Below are positions 46,604-55,136 of a stretch of 64,000 bases of DNA, piece after piece (within the stretch, counting starts at the first letter, position 1; each line of letters opens with the position of its first letter). The DNA comes from Faecalibacterium prausnitzii (GTDB lineage Bacteria; Bacillota; Clostridia; Oscillospirales; Ruminococcaceae), in the NCBI GenBank assembly GCA_004558805.1, contig SFDE01000011.1:62001-126000 (forward strand), in the 5' to 3' direction. The notes below the pieces were generated by a model. That model did not search any database. It saw nothing but the letters and a program-made list of their open reading frames with translations, and was not told the DNA's origin. The position numbers were made by a program, and so were the translations under genes.

Positions 46604-48856
46604 ATGATCAATTTTGAACAGTGGGAAGGTTTTGAGGGACGCATCTGGAAAGAGGAAGTCAACGTTCGTGACTTTATCCAGAAGAACTACACCCCCTACG
46701 ACGGAGACGAAAGCTTCCTCGCCGGTCCCACCGAGGCGACCGATAAGCTGTGGGGTGCCCTGCAGCAGCTGCAGAAGGCAGAGCGTGCCAAGGGCGGCGT
46801 GCTGGACATGGAGACCGAAGTGGTCAGCAGCCTGACCTCCTACGGTCCCGGCTACATCGACGAGAGCCTGAAGGATCTGGAGCAGATCGTGGGTCTGCAG
46901 ACCGACAAGCCCCTGAAGCGTGCCTTTATGCCCTACGGCGGCATCAAGATGGCAGAGCAGGCATGCACCACCTACGGCTACCAGCCCTCTGCGGAGCTCC
47001 ACAAGATCTTTACCGACTACACCCGCACCCACAACCAGGCTGTGTTTGACGCCTACACCCCCGAGATGAAGAAGGCGCGCCACACCCACATCATCACCGG
47101 TCTGCCGGACACCTACGGTCGGGGACGCATCGTGGGCGACTACCGCCGGGTGGCGCTGTACGGCATCGACGCTCTGATCCAGTTCAAGCAGGAGGATCTT
47201 GCCAACTGCGGCGACGGCACCATGACCGACGACGTCATCCGTCTGCGGGAGGAGATCGCCCGGCAGATCAACGCCCTGAAGGGCATGAAGAAGATGGCAG
47301 AGGCTTACGGATACGACATTTCCCAGCCTGCCAAGAATGCCAAGGAAGCATGCCAGTGGCTGTACTTTGGCTACCTTGCCGCCATCAAGACCCAGAACGG
47401 CGCCGCCATGAGTGTGGGTCGTATCTCCACCTTCCTGGACATCTACATCCAGCGGGATCTGGAAAAGGGCATCCTCACCGAGACCCAGGCGCAGGAGCTC
47501 ATCGACCACATGGTCATGAAGTTCCGCATGGTCAAGTTTGCCCGCATCCCCAGCTACAACCAGCTGTTCTCCGGCGACCCGGTGTGGGCGACCCTGGAAG
47601 TGGGCGGCATCGGCGTGGACGGTCGCAGCATGGTCACCAAGAACTGCTACCGCTTCCTCCACACTCTGGAGAACATGGGTCCCGCTCCGGAGCCCAACCT
47701 GACGGTGCTGTACTCCTCCGCCCTGCCGGAGGCGTTCAAGAAGTACGCCGCCAAGGTGTCCGTGAACACCAGCAGCGTCCAGTACGAGAACGACGACGTC
47801 ATGAAGCCGGTGTGGGGCGATGACTACTCCATCTGCTGCTGCGTGTCCGCCACCCAGACCGGCAAGGAGATGCAGTTCTTTGGGGCACGTGCCAACCTTG
47901 CCAAATGCCTGCTGTACGCCATCAACGGCGGCGTGGACGAAAAGAGCCACGAACAGTGCGGTCCCAACTACGCTCCCATTACCAGCGAATACCTGACCTA
48001 TGACGAGGTGCTGCCCAAGTATATCCAGATGCTGGACTGGCTGGCAGGGCTGTACGTCAACGTGCTGAACCTCATCCAGTATATGCACGACAAGTACTAC
48101 TACGAAGAAGCTGAGATGGCACTCATCGACACCGATGTCCGCCGCACCTTTGCCACCGGCATTGCGGGCTTCTCCCACGTCATCGACTCCCTCAGTGCCA
48201 TCAAGTACGCCAAGGTCAAGGTGCTGCGGGACGAGACCGGTCTTGCCACCGGCTTTGAGACCGAGGGCGACTTCCCCAAGTACGGCAACGATGACGACCG
48301 TGCCGATGAGATCGGCGTGTGGCTGCTCAAGACCTTCCTGGAGATGATCAAAAAGCGCCACACCTACCGCAACTCCGAGGCGACCACCTCCATCCTCACC
48401 ATCACCTCCAACGTGGTCTACGGCAAGTACACCGGCGCTCTGCCCGACGGTCGTGCCGCCTTTACTCCCTTTGCCCCCGGCGCTACCCCCAGCTACGGTG
48501 CCGAGCAGAACGGTCTGCTCGCCTCCCTGAACTCGGTGGCAAAGCTGCCCTACCACTGGGCACTGGACGGCATCTCCAACACCCAGACCGTAAACCCGGA
48601 GGCTCTGGGTCACAGCGAGAGCGAGCGGGTGGAAAATCTGGTGCAGGTGCTGGACGGCTACTTTGATCAGGGTGCCCACCACCTGAACGTCAATGTCTTT
48701 GGCAAGGAGAAGCTGCTGGACGCCATGGAGCACCCCGAGAAGGAAGAGTACGCCAACTTTACCATCCGTGTTTCCGGCTACGCCGTCAAGTTCATCGACC
48801 TGACCCGTGAGCAGCAGCTGGATGTCCTCGCCCGTACCTGCCATGGCGTTCTGTAA
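46604..48856 (+). CDS. pflB: Formate C-acetyltransferase (pyruvate formate-lyase)
   Basis: 750 residues. Glycyl-radical enzyme splitting pyruvate plus CoA into acetyl-CoA and formate. The catalytic cysteine pair is in ICCCVSATQTG (Cys412/Cys413) and the radical glycine in RVSGYAVKF (Gly725). Also seen: GLPDTYGRGRIVGDYRR and SAEL-like dimer regions of true PFL, so it is not a diol dehydratase. Start ATG 46604 with AAGGAGG upstream. Overlaps pflA by 14 bases. Central to fermentation in this organism; expression is probably controlled by the repeated dyads upstream. Confidence 0.97.
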   Translation: MINFEQWEGFEGRIWKEEVNVRDFIQKNYTPYDGDESFLAGPTEATDKLWGALQQLQKAERAKGGVLDMETEVVSSLTSYGPGYIDESLKDLEQIVGLQTDKPLKRAFMPYGGIKMAEQACTTYGYQPSAELHKIFTDYTRTHNQAVFDAYTPEMKKARHTHIITGLPDTYGRGRIVGDYRRVALYGIDALIQFKQEDLANCGDGTMTDDVIRLREEIARQINALKGMKKMAEAYGYDISQPAKNAKEACQWLYFGYLAAIKTQNGAAMSVGRISTFLDIYIQRDLEKGILTETQAQELIDHMVMKFRMVKFARIPSYNQLFSGDPVWATLEVGGIGVDGRSMVTKNCYRFLHTLENMGPAPEPNLTVLYSSALPEAFKKYAAKVSVNTSSVQYENDDVMKPVWGDDYSICCCVSATQTGKEMQFFGARANLAKCLLYAINGGVDEKSHEQCGPNYAPITSEYLTYDEVLPKYIQMLDWLAGLYVNVLNLIQYMHDKYYYEEAEMALIDTDVRRTFATGIAGFSHVIDSLSAIKYAKVKVLRDETGLATGFETEGDFPKYGNDDDRADEIGVWLLKTFLEMIKKRHTYRNSEATTSILTITSNVVYGKYTGALPDGRAAFTPFAPGATPSYGAEQNGLLASLNSVAKLPYHWALDGISNTQTVNPEALGHSESERVENLVQVLDGYFDQGAHHLNVNVFGKEKLLDAMEHPEKEEYANFTIRVSGYAVKFIDLTREQQLDVLARTCHGVL

Positions 48857-49595
48857 GCCGGTGGGCTTCGTCCACTCTCTGGAATCCTTCGGCTCGGTGG
48901 ACGGTCCCGGGGTGCGCTTTGTGGTGTTTTTGCAGGGGTGCGCCCTCCGGTGCAAATACTGCCACAACCCGGAGACCTGGGCAGAGGGCGGCGAAGAATG
49001 GACCCCGGAGGCGCTGTTCCAGAAGGTGTGGCGCTACCGCAACTACTGGGGCAAAAAAGGAGGCATCACCGTCAGCGGCGGGGAACCCCTGCGGCAGATG
49101 GAGTTTCTCACCGCCTTCTTTGAGCTGGCACGCTCCAAAGGGGTCCACACCGCTCTGGACACTGCCGGGCAGCCTTTCCGCCCGGAGGACCCCGCCTACC
49201 TTGCCGCCTTTGACCGGCTTATGGCGTCCACCAGTCTGGTGATCCTGGACCTGAAGGAGATAGACCCCCAGCGGCACCGGCAGCTCACCGGCAAGGACAA
49301 CGCCAATATTCTGGCGATGGCACGGCACATCTCGGATCTGGGCATTCCCCTGTGGATCCGCCATGTGCTGGTACCCGGTCTCACCGATGACGAAGACGGG
49401 CTGCGCCGGACAGCAGACTTTATCCGGACCCTCAGGACCGTGCAGCGGGTAGAGGTGCTGCCCTACCACACTCTGGGACTGTTCAAGTGGCAGAAGCTTG
49501 GCATCCCCTACCCCCTGCCGGACGCCGTGCCGCCCACGGCAGAGCAGGTAAAGCGTGCCGAGGAGCTGCTGGAAGTGAGCCGGTATCCCGGCTGA
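48843..49595 (+). CDS. pflA: Pyruvate formate-lyase-activating enzyme (radical SAM)
   Basis: 250 residues. Installs the glycyl radical on PflB. Cluster motif CALRCKYC (Cys33, Cys37, Cys40), preceded by GSVDGPGVRFVVFLQG, followed by TVSGGEPLRQMEF and the SAM-binding region VLVPGLTDDEDG. Start ATG 48843 lies within the last 14 bases of pflB, so translation is coupled; longer frames upstream would overlap pflB much more. Closed by a strong terminator. Confidence 0.97.
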   Translation: MAFCKPVGFVHSLESFGSVDGPGVRFVVFLQGCALRCKYCHNPETWAEGGEEWTPEALFQKVWRYRNYWGKKGGITVSGGEPLRQMEFLTAFFELARSKGVHTALDTAGQPFRPEDPAYLAAFDRLMASTSLVILDLKEIDPQRHRQLTGKDNANILAMARHISDLGIPLWIRHVLVPGLTDDEDGLRRTADFIRTLRTVQRVEVLPYHTLGLFKWQKLGIPYPLPDAVPPTAEQVKRAEELLEVSRYPG

Positions 49596-49618
49596 AGCGG
49601 AAAATTTTTTCGAATCTT

Positions 49619-49659
49619 GGACCCCCGGAGCGTCTGCGGACGCTCCGGGGGTCCCTTTT
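49619..49659 (+). terminator. Terminator of pflBA
   Basis: GGACCCCCGGAGCGTC-TGCG-GACGCTCCGGGGGTCC, 16-bp stem, followed by CTTTT. Confidence 0.95.
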
Positions 49660-49714
49660 CACGGGCAGGGGCGCTGCGGCAAAGCTGCCTTTGCAGCGCT
49701 CCTGCCCTTTCTCC

Positions 49715-49743
49715 TTGACTTCCCTGTGCAGCACCGCTATAAT
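49715..49743 (+). promoter_or_regulatory. Promoter of cysS
   Basis: TTGACT-N17-TATAAT, upstream of the T-box leader. Confidence 0.88.
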
Positions 49744-49752
49744 AAAGGGGTA

Positions 49753-50034
49753 AAAGGATAAATGCGTTTATCCGGGCAGAGTAGCGCCGCACACCGTCTG
49801 CGCAGAGAGAACAGGTCACTGGCTGGAAACCTGTTTGCAGACCGCTGCGCAAAGTGCGCCCGGACAGCACACGGCGGGAACCCCCCGGGGAAGTATCGCT
49901 GTGCGGTGCGCCGCCGTTATCGGCTTTGAGCGACAAACAGAAGTGGAACCGCGATTTTGAGCAAAAACCGCCTTCGGAGCTGTGCTTTGTGCACCGTTCC
50001 GGGGGCGTTTTGTTTTGCGGCTTCTGTCTGCCAC
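49753..50034 (+). promoter_or_regulatory. T-box riboswitch, cysteine-specific
   Basis: Leader of cysS. A short hairpin GGATAAA-TGCG-TTTATCC precedes Stem I. Stem I is closed by CCGGGC (49772-49777) and GCCCGG (49858-49863); the internal loop pairs AGAGTA on one side with AAAG-TGC on the other, so TGC at 49855-49857 is the specifier codon, which pairs with the GCA anticodon of tRNA-Cys. The T-box core GTGGAACCGCG is at about 49943-49953. A terminator-like stem (CGCC...GGGCG with TTTTGTTTTG, about 49980-50025) follows. Uncharged tRNA-Cys should allow read-through into cysS. Confidence 0.9.
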
Positions 50035-50051
50035 AAAAAGGAGAATTGACC

Positions 50052-51449
50052 ATGCAGATCTTTAACACCCTGACCCGCCAGAAAGAGGAGTTCGTGCCGC
50101 AGGTGCCCGGCGAATACCGCATCTATGTCTGCGGTCCCACCGTGTACAACTATATCCACATCGGCAACGCCCGTCCGCTGATCGTGTTTGACACCCTGCG
50201 CCGGTATCTGGAATACCGGGGCAACAAGGTGCTCTATGTGTCCAATATCACCGACATCGACGACAAGCTCATCAAGAAGGGACAGGAAGAGGGCACCTCC
50301 ATGAAGGAGGTAGCACAGCGCTTTGAGGCAGAGTACCTCAAGGATGCCGCCGGGCTCAACTGCGAAAAGCCCACCGTGCAGCCCCGTGCCACCGAGCACA
50401 TCCAGCAGATCCTGGACATCGTCAAGGACCTCATTGATTCCGGTCACGCCTATGTTGCCAAGAACGGGGACGTGTACTTCCGGGTCAAGAGCGACCCGGG
50501 CTACGGCAAGCTGAGCCACCTGAAGCTGGATGATCTGGAAAGCGGCAACCGGGAGCTGCGCAGCCAGATGGAGGACGACCTGAAGGAAGATCCCGCCGAC
50601 TTTGCGGTCTGGAAGGCTGCAAAGCCCGGTGAGCCTGCATGGGAAAGCCCCTACGGCATGGGTCGCCCGGGCTGGCACATCGAGTGCAGCGCCATGAGCC
50701 GCACCCATCTGGGCAAGACCATCGACCTCCACTGCGGCGGTCAGGACCTGATCTTCCCCCACCACGAAAATGAGATTGCCCAGAGCGAGTGCGCCAACGG
50801 CTGCCAGTTTGCCCGGTACTGGATGCACAACGGCTTTATCAACGTGGACAACCAGAAGATGTCCAAGAGCCTCCACAACTTCTTTACCGTCCGGGATGTG
50901 GCAAATGTCTACGGCTACGAGCCCATCCGCTACTTCATGCTCACCGCCGGGTACCGGATGCCTCTGAACTACACCGTAGACCTCATCGAAAGCTGCAAGA
51001 ACAGTCTGGAGCGGCTGTACACCTGCCGGGAGAATCTGGACTTTGCTCTGGGCAAGGACAGCTTTGGCACCGACGATACCCTGAAGGCAAAGGCAGCCGA
51101 GGCAAAGGAGAAGTTCTGCAAGGCAATGGACGACGACCTGAACACTCCCGACGCCCTTGCCTCCATCTTTGATCTGGTAAAGGAGATCAACACCCTGTCC
51201 GCTTCTTCCAGTAAGGAAGCACTGGAGACCGCTGCCGCCGCCTTTGACGAGATCACCGGCGTGCTGGGTCTGCTGTACAACCGCAAGAAGGACGAGGTGC
51301 CCGCCGAGGTCACCGAGCTGGTGGAAAAGCGTGCCGCCGCCAAAAAGGCAAAGGACTGGGCAACCGCCGACGCCATCCGGGCACAGCTCACCGCCATGGG
51401 CTGGGCTGTCAAGGACACCGCTCAGGGTCCCCAGCTGAGCAAGCTGTGA
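50052..51449 (+). CDS. cysS: Cysteinyl-tRNA synthetase
   Basis: 465 residues, class I synthetase. HIGH motif in YIHIGNARPLIVFD, zinc ligands including Cys in VCGPTVYNY and CSAMSRTHLG/HHENEIAQSE, KMSKS motif in NQKMSKSLHNF, and a C-terminal helical anticodon-binding region. Start ATG 50052 with AAGGAG upstream, directly after the T-box terminator; the frame is open further upstream but that region is the riboswitch. Monocistronic. Regulated by charging of tRNA-Cys through the T-box. Confidence 0.97.
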   Translation: MQIFNTLTRQKEEFVPQVPGEYRIYVCGPTVYNYIHIGNARPLIVFDTLRRYLEYRGNKVLYVSNITDIDDKLIKKGQEEGTSMKEVAQRFEAEYLKDAAGLNCEKPTVQPRATEHIQQILDIVKDLIDSGHAYVAKNGDVYFRVKSDPGYGKLSHLKLDDLESGNRELRSQMEDDLKEDPADFAVWKAAKPGEPAWESPYGMGRPGWHIECSAMSRTHLGKTIDLHCGGQDLIFPHHENEIAQSECANGCQFARYWMHNGFINVDNQKMSKSLHNFFTVRDVANVYGYEPIRYFMLTAGYRMPLNYTVDLIESCKNSLERLYTCRENLDFALGKDSFGTDDTLKAKAAEAKEKFCKAMDDDLNTPDALASIFDLVKEINTLSASSSKEALETAAAAFDEITGVLGLLYNRKKDEVPAEVTELVEKRAAAKKAKDWATADAIRAQLTAMGWAVKDTAQGPQLSKL

Positions 51450-51495
51450 TCTCTGGCAGAACCCACAAAAATCTCTGCCGCAATTCGGTCAACTG

Positions 51496-51524
51496 AACAA
51501 AAAGCGGAGCCTTTCGGCTCCGCT
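51496..51524 (-). terminator. Terminator of the micropeptide transcript
   Basis: Minus strand AGCGGAGCC-GAAA-GGCTCCGCT followed by TTTTTG. It lies 70-100 bases beyond the second micropeptide stop codon; a further stem lies between them. Confidence 0.85.
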
Positions 51525-51527
51525 CCC

Positions 51528-51556
51528 AGACCCTCCCCTGCCGGGAGGGTCTTTTC
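51528..51556 (+). terminator. Terminator of cysS
   Basis: AGACCCTCCC-N5-GGGAGGGTCT followed by TTTC on the plus strand. Confidence 0.85.
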
Positions 51557-51597
51557 ATATTCCCAGATCCTCCGGGGAAGGGGCACGCCCCTTCTCC

Positions 51598-51678
51598 TCA
51601 GAGGAACCGCTCGGAAACGATCCACCAGATCCCCGGCAGATTGATCTGACCCAGCAGCTTGCACATGATCATAAACAC
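51598..51678 (-). CDS. Hydrophobic micropeptide 1 (26 residues)
   Basis: GTG start at 51678 with AGGAGAG about 9 bases upstream; an ATG two codons in has poor spacing. Peptide: MFMIMCKLLGQINLPGIWW, then IVSERFL. It aligns without gaps to the neighbouring micropeptide over positions 1-25, sharing Met1, Met5, Lys7-Leu-Leu-Gly10 and Trp19, with conservative changes at most other hydrophobic positions. One hydrophobic stretch could span or lie on a membrane; net charge is about +1. It may be a membrane-active peptide (leaderless bacteriocin, type I toxin or signalling peptide). Function unknown. Follows micropeptide 2 by 39 bases and precedes a terminator. Confidence 0.6.
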   Translation of the reverse strand: MFMIMCKLLGQINLPGIWWIVSERFL

Positions 51679-51717
51679 GGCACATCTCTCCTTTCTGTTC
51701 CAAAAATACACCTGGTA

Positions 51718-51801
51718 TCAGGCAAAGATCCCCTTCAGGATGAGCCAGAGCAGTTTGGAAAACTCGCCCCCGCCCAGCAGTTTGAGCATCAGAGACAGCA
51801 T
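51718..51801 (-). CDS. Hydrophobic micropeptide 2 (27 residues)
   Basis: ATG start at 51801 with AAGGAG 10 bases upstream. Peptide: MLSLMLKLLGGGEFSKLLW, then LILKGIFA. Paralogue of the downstream micropeptide; codons for the shared KLLG differ at third positions (AAA/AAG, GGC/GGT), so the similarity is kept at protein level rather than being a recent DNA duplication. Net charge about +2, with amphipathic-helix potential. It begins 117 bases after the eno stop with no clear terminator between, so it may be read from eno or from a weak local promoter. Function unknown. Confidence 0.6.
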   Translation of the reverse strand: MLSLMLKLLGGGEFSKLLWLILKGIFA

Positions 51802-51918
51802 CGGGTGTTTGCTCCTTTTTGGTTATTCCGGTGCAGCTGTACCGCACCGTTCTGCTATGGATACGATCCTGCCCGCCGGATCATTGCAGGAAAGTTTTTC
51901 CAGCACCCTTCCGCCGGG

Positions 51919-53217
51919 TCAACCCCTGACCCGGAACGCCTCCCTGCCGGGGTACACGGCGCTTTTTCCCAGCTGCTCCTCAATGCGCAGCAGCCGGTTG
52001 TACTTTTCCACCCGCTCACTGCGGCAGGGTGCGCCGGTCTTGATCTGGCAGGTGTTCAGCCCCACCGCAAGGTCTGCAATGGTGGTGTCTCCGGTGTCCC
52101 CGGAGCGGTGGGAGCTGATGGCGGCGTAGCCTGCCCGGTGCGCCAGCCCGATTGCTTCCAGGGTCTCGGACAGGGAACCGATCTGGTTGGGCTTGATGAG
52201 GACGGCGTTGCCCGCCCCCAGCCGGATGCCTTTTTCCAGCCGCTGGGTATTGGTGACAAACAGGTCGTCTCCCACCAGCTGTACCCGGCTGCCCAGCTGC
52301 CGGGTCATTTCCTGCCAGCCCTCCCAGTCCTCCTCATCCAGACCGTCCTCGATGGAGAGCAGGGGGTATTTTTCCGCCAGACCCTTCCAGTGGGCGATCA
52401 GCTCCCGGGAGCTGTACTCGGTGCCTGCCTTGGGCAGCCGGTACCAGCCTTTTCCCCTTGGGCTCTTCCACTCCGAGGCGGCGGCATCCACGGCAAGCAT
52501 AAGATCCCTGCCCGGCAGATAGCCTGCCTTTTCCATGGCGGTAAGGAGGATCTGGATCGCTTCCTCGTCCCCGTCAAGGTCCGGGGCAAAGCCTCCCTCA
52601 TCTCCCACGGCGGCAGCAAGCCCCTTTGCCTTCAGGATGGCGGCAAGGGCGTGGTACACCTCCGCACACCACCGCAGCGCCTCCCGGAAGGAGGGCGCTC
52701 CCACCGGCAGGATCATAAATTCCTGGGTATCCACCGTGTTGGCTGCGTGGGCGCCGCCATTGAGGATGTTCATCATGGGCACCGGCAGCCGGGTCCCGTT
52801 GACCCCGCCCAGAAACCGGTACAGCGGCATCCTCAGGGATGCTGCGGCGGCACGGCAGGCGGCAACAGACACCGCCAGAATGGCGTTTGCCCCCAGCGCA
52901 GACTTGTCCTTTGTGCCGTCGGCACGGCACATGGCGGCGTCTACGTCATAAAGGTCTGCAGCATCCACACCGGTGACGGCTTTGGCAAGGACCCCGTTGA
53001 TGCTCTCCACCGCCCTCATGACCCCTTTGCCATGGTACCGTGCCCCGTCGCCGTCCCGCAGTTCCAGCGCCTCAAACTCCCCTGTGGATGCGCCGGAGGG
53101 GGCGCAGCCCCGTGCAGTGGTGCCGTCTGCCAGTGTCACCTCCGCTTCCACCGTAGGGTTGCCCCGGGAGTCCAGGATCTCCCGTCCTGCCACCGCCGTG
53201 ATCTTCCGTTCGTTCAT
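51919..53217 (-). CDS. eno: Enolase
   Basis: 432 residues. Interconverts 2-phosphoglycerate and phosphoenolpyruvate. Signature blocks: ITAVAGREILDSRGNPTVEAEV, SGASTGEFEALELRDGD, MMNILNGGAHAANTVDTQEFMI with the catalytic loop, SIEDGLDEEDWEGW with metal-binding acids, LIKPNQIGSLSET with the catalytic lysine, and SHRSGDTGDTTIADLAVG. The start ATG at 53217 follows GGGAGGTT. Divergent from the MATE gene. Two micropeptide genes lie downstream on the same strand. Confidence 0.97.
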   Translation of the reverse strand: MNERKITAVAGREILDSRGNPTVEAEVTLADGTTARGCAPSGASTGEFEALELRDGDGARYHGKGVMRAVESINGVLAKAVTGVDAADLYDVDAAMCRADGTKDKSALGANAILAVSVAACRAAAASLRMPLYRFLGGVNGTRLPVPMMNILNGGAHAANTVDTQEFMILPVGAPSFREALRWCAEVYHALAAILKAKGLAAAVGDEGGFAPDLDGDEEAIQILLTAMEKAGYLPGRDLMLAVDAAASEWKSPRGKGWYRLPKAGTEYSSRELIAHWKGLAEKYPLLSIEDGLDEEDWEGWQEMTRQLGSRVQLVGDDLFVTNTQRLEKGIRLGAGNAVLIKPNQIGSLSETLEAIGLAHRAGYAAISSHRSGDTGDTTIADLAVGLNTCQIKTGAPCRSERVEKYNRLLRIEEQLGKSAVYPGREAFRVRG

Positions 53218-53364
53218 TTCCAGAACCTCCCTGTTTCCTTCTGCCGGACACCGGCTTTTCTGCGGTTCGTTCCGGCTGCTCTTTTCAGTCTGCCCCCCGC
53301 TGGGCAGGGGTATTCCACATGGCTGATATGTATTTTGAGTATGGCTGTTATACCAAAATTCATC

Positions 53365-53393
53365 TTTACTTTTTGTCGTTCTGCACCTATACT
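53365..53393 (+). promoter_or_regulatory. Promoter of the MATE gene
   Basis: TTTACT-N17-TATACT, 57 bases upstream of the start codon. Confidence 0.75.
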
Positions 53394-53450
53394 GGGCTAT
53401 GGTCGAAAAGATAGACCCTATTATGTACTTTTGTGGAGGAGGATTTATTT

Positions 53451-54872
53451 ATGAATAAGGATCTGACGGTGGGCAAGCCGTCACAGGTGCTGTGGAGATT
53501 CTGTCTGCCCATGTTCGGCAGCATCATTTTCCAGCAGCTGTACAACATCGCAGACAGCCTTGTGGCAGGCAAGTTCATTGGCGAAAATGCCCTTGCCGCC
53601 GTGGGCAACAGCTACGAGATCACCCTGATCTTCATTGCTTTTGCCTTTGGCTGCAACATCGGCTGCTCGGTCATCGTGTCCCGGTACTTCGGTGCCAAGG
53701 AATACGATGAGATGAAGACCTCTGTGTACACCGCCCTCATCGGCTCCGCCGTGCTCTGCGCTGTGCTGATGGTGTTTGGTCTGGTGGGCTGCAACGGTCT
53801 GCTGGAGCTCATCAACACCCCGGAGGAGATCTTTGCAGACTCGGCGCTGTATCTGGACATCTACGTTCTGGGTCTGCCCTTTATGTTCTTCTACAACATC
53901 GCCACCGGTATCTTCTCGGCGCTGGGTGACAGCAAGACCCCCTTCTACTTCCTTGCAGTGTCCTCCCTGTCCAACATCGGGGTGGACATCCTCTTTGTGG
54001 CAGGCTTCCGGATGGGCGTTGCCGGTGTGGCATGGGCGACCTTTCTGTGTCAGGGCGTCAGCTGCGTGCTGGCAATGGTGGTGGTGTTCCGCCGGATGAA
54101 GGCGGTAAAGACCACCCGCAAGACCGTGTGGTTCTCCTGGAATATGCTGGGCAAGATCGCCGTGGTGGCGGTGCCCAGCATCCTGCAGCAGAGCTTTGTG
54201 TCGGTGGGCAACATCATCCTGCAGAGCGTCATCAACACCTTTGGCGCCAGCGTCATCGCCGGCTACTCCGCCGCCGTCAAGCTCAACAACATGGTCATCA
54301 CCTCCTTTACCACTCTGGGCAACGGCATCTCCAACTACACCTCCCAGAACATGGGTGCCGGAAAGATGGACCGGGTAAAGGAAGGCTTTGGTGCCGGGCG
54401 AAATCTGGTATGGCTCATCTGCGTGCCCATCGTGCTGCTGTACTTCTTCTTTGGGCGCACCCTGCTGCTGCTGTTCATGAACGATCCTCAGGGTCCCGCC
54501 ATTGAGACCGGTATGCTGTTTTTGCGGATCCTTTCCCCCTTCTACTTTGTGGTGTCGATGAAGCTGGTGGCAGACGGAATCCTGCGGGGCTGCGGGCTTA
54601 TGGTGCGGTTTATGATCGCCACCTTCAGCGACCTGATCCTCCGGGTATCCATCGCCATCCTCCTCAGCGCCACCGCACTGGGCTCCACCGGCATCTGGCT
54701 GGCGTGGCCTGTGGGCTGGGGCATCGGTACCGGGCTGTCCCTTGTGTTCTACGCTACGGCGATCCGGAAGGCTCTGGCGCAGACCCCCGCTCAGGTAGAA
54801 GCAGAGGGCAATGCCGCCGCTCCCTGCGCCGAGGCAGAATTTGCCGCCGACGCCGAAATGGATACCCTGTAA
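53451..54872 (+). CDS. MATE-family multidrug/toxin efflux transporter
   Basis: 473 residues, twelve membrane segments in two halves. N-terminal LPMFGSIIFQQLYNIADSLVAG and AAVGNSYEITLI are the family start; LPFMFFYNIATGIFSALGDSKTP and the second-half GISNYTSQNMGAGKMDRVKEGF repeat the pattern. Exports organic cations or drugs with Na+ or H+. Start ATG 53451 with GGAGGAGG upstream; the frame is open further up without a better site. The C-terminal tail is acidic and Ala-rich (AAPCAEAEFAADAEMD). Monocistronic. Substrate not deducible. Confidence 0.93.
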   Translation: MNKDLTVGKPSQVLWRFCLPMFGSIIFQQLYNIADSLVAGKFIGENALAAVGNSYEITLIFIAFAFGCNIGCSVIVSRYFGAKEYDEMKTSVYTALIGSAVLCAVLMVFGLVGCNGLLELINTPEEIFADSALYLDIYVLGLPFMFFYNIATGIFSALGDSKTPFYFLAVSSLSNIGVDILFVAGFRMGVAGVAWATFLCQGVSCVLAMVVVFRRMKAVKTTRKTVWFSWNMLGKIAVVAVPSILQQSFVSVGNIILQSVINTFGASVIAGYSAAVKLNNMVITSFTTLGNGISNYTSQNMGAGKMDRVKEGFGAGRNLVWLICVPIVLLYFFFGRTLLLLFMNDPQGPAIETGMLFLRILSPFYFVVSMKLVADGILRGCGLMVRFMIATFSDLILRVSIAILLSATALGSTGIWLAWPVGWGIGTGLSLVFYATAIRKALAQTPAQVEAEGNAAAPCAEAEFAADAEMDTL

Positions 54873-55017
54873 CCCTTTTGCAACTTGTGAATTGTATTCA
54901 TCTCAAAAACAAACAAAATGAACGATTTGAAATAGTGCACAAAAACGCACTCGTAATTTTAGCCAAATTAGCAATAAAGTCCATAAAAAGTCCCCAAAAG
55001 TATGGACGGTTTGTGAA

Positions 55018-55096
55018 TTGCGGTTTTTGGACGGGACGACTATAATAACACTATCAAAGCAAGGTCGCTTGAGGGAAGCAGACCTTGCTTCCTTTT
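55018..55096 (+). promoter_or_regulatory. livK promoter and promoter-proximal hairpin
   Basis: TTGCGG-N17-TATAAT (55018-55046). The predicted transcript starts just before a stable stem: AAGCAAGGTC (55057-55066) with GACCTTGCTT (55081-55090), an inner GCTT-GAGGG-AAGC, then CCTTTT. It could be an attenuator or a 5' stabilising stem; 40 bases remain to the start codon. Confidence 0.7.
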
Positions 55097-55136
55097 AATC
55101 TCTTAGAACAAAAAACTCCCAAGGAGGAAATATACT

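Noticed and set aside
46604..48856. Glycerol or propanediol dehydratase (glycyl-radical type)
   Set aside because: The double cysteine in ICCCVS and the pyruvate formate-lyase-type partner activase point to true PFL.
46577..48967. 796-codon minus-strand frame opposite pflB
   Set aside because: Shadow of the strongly biased codon use of pflB.
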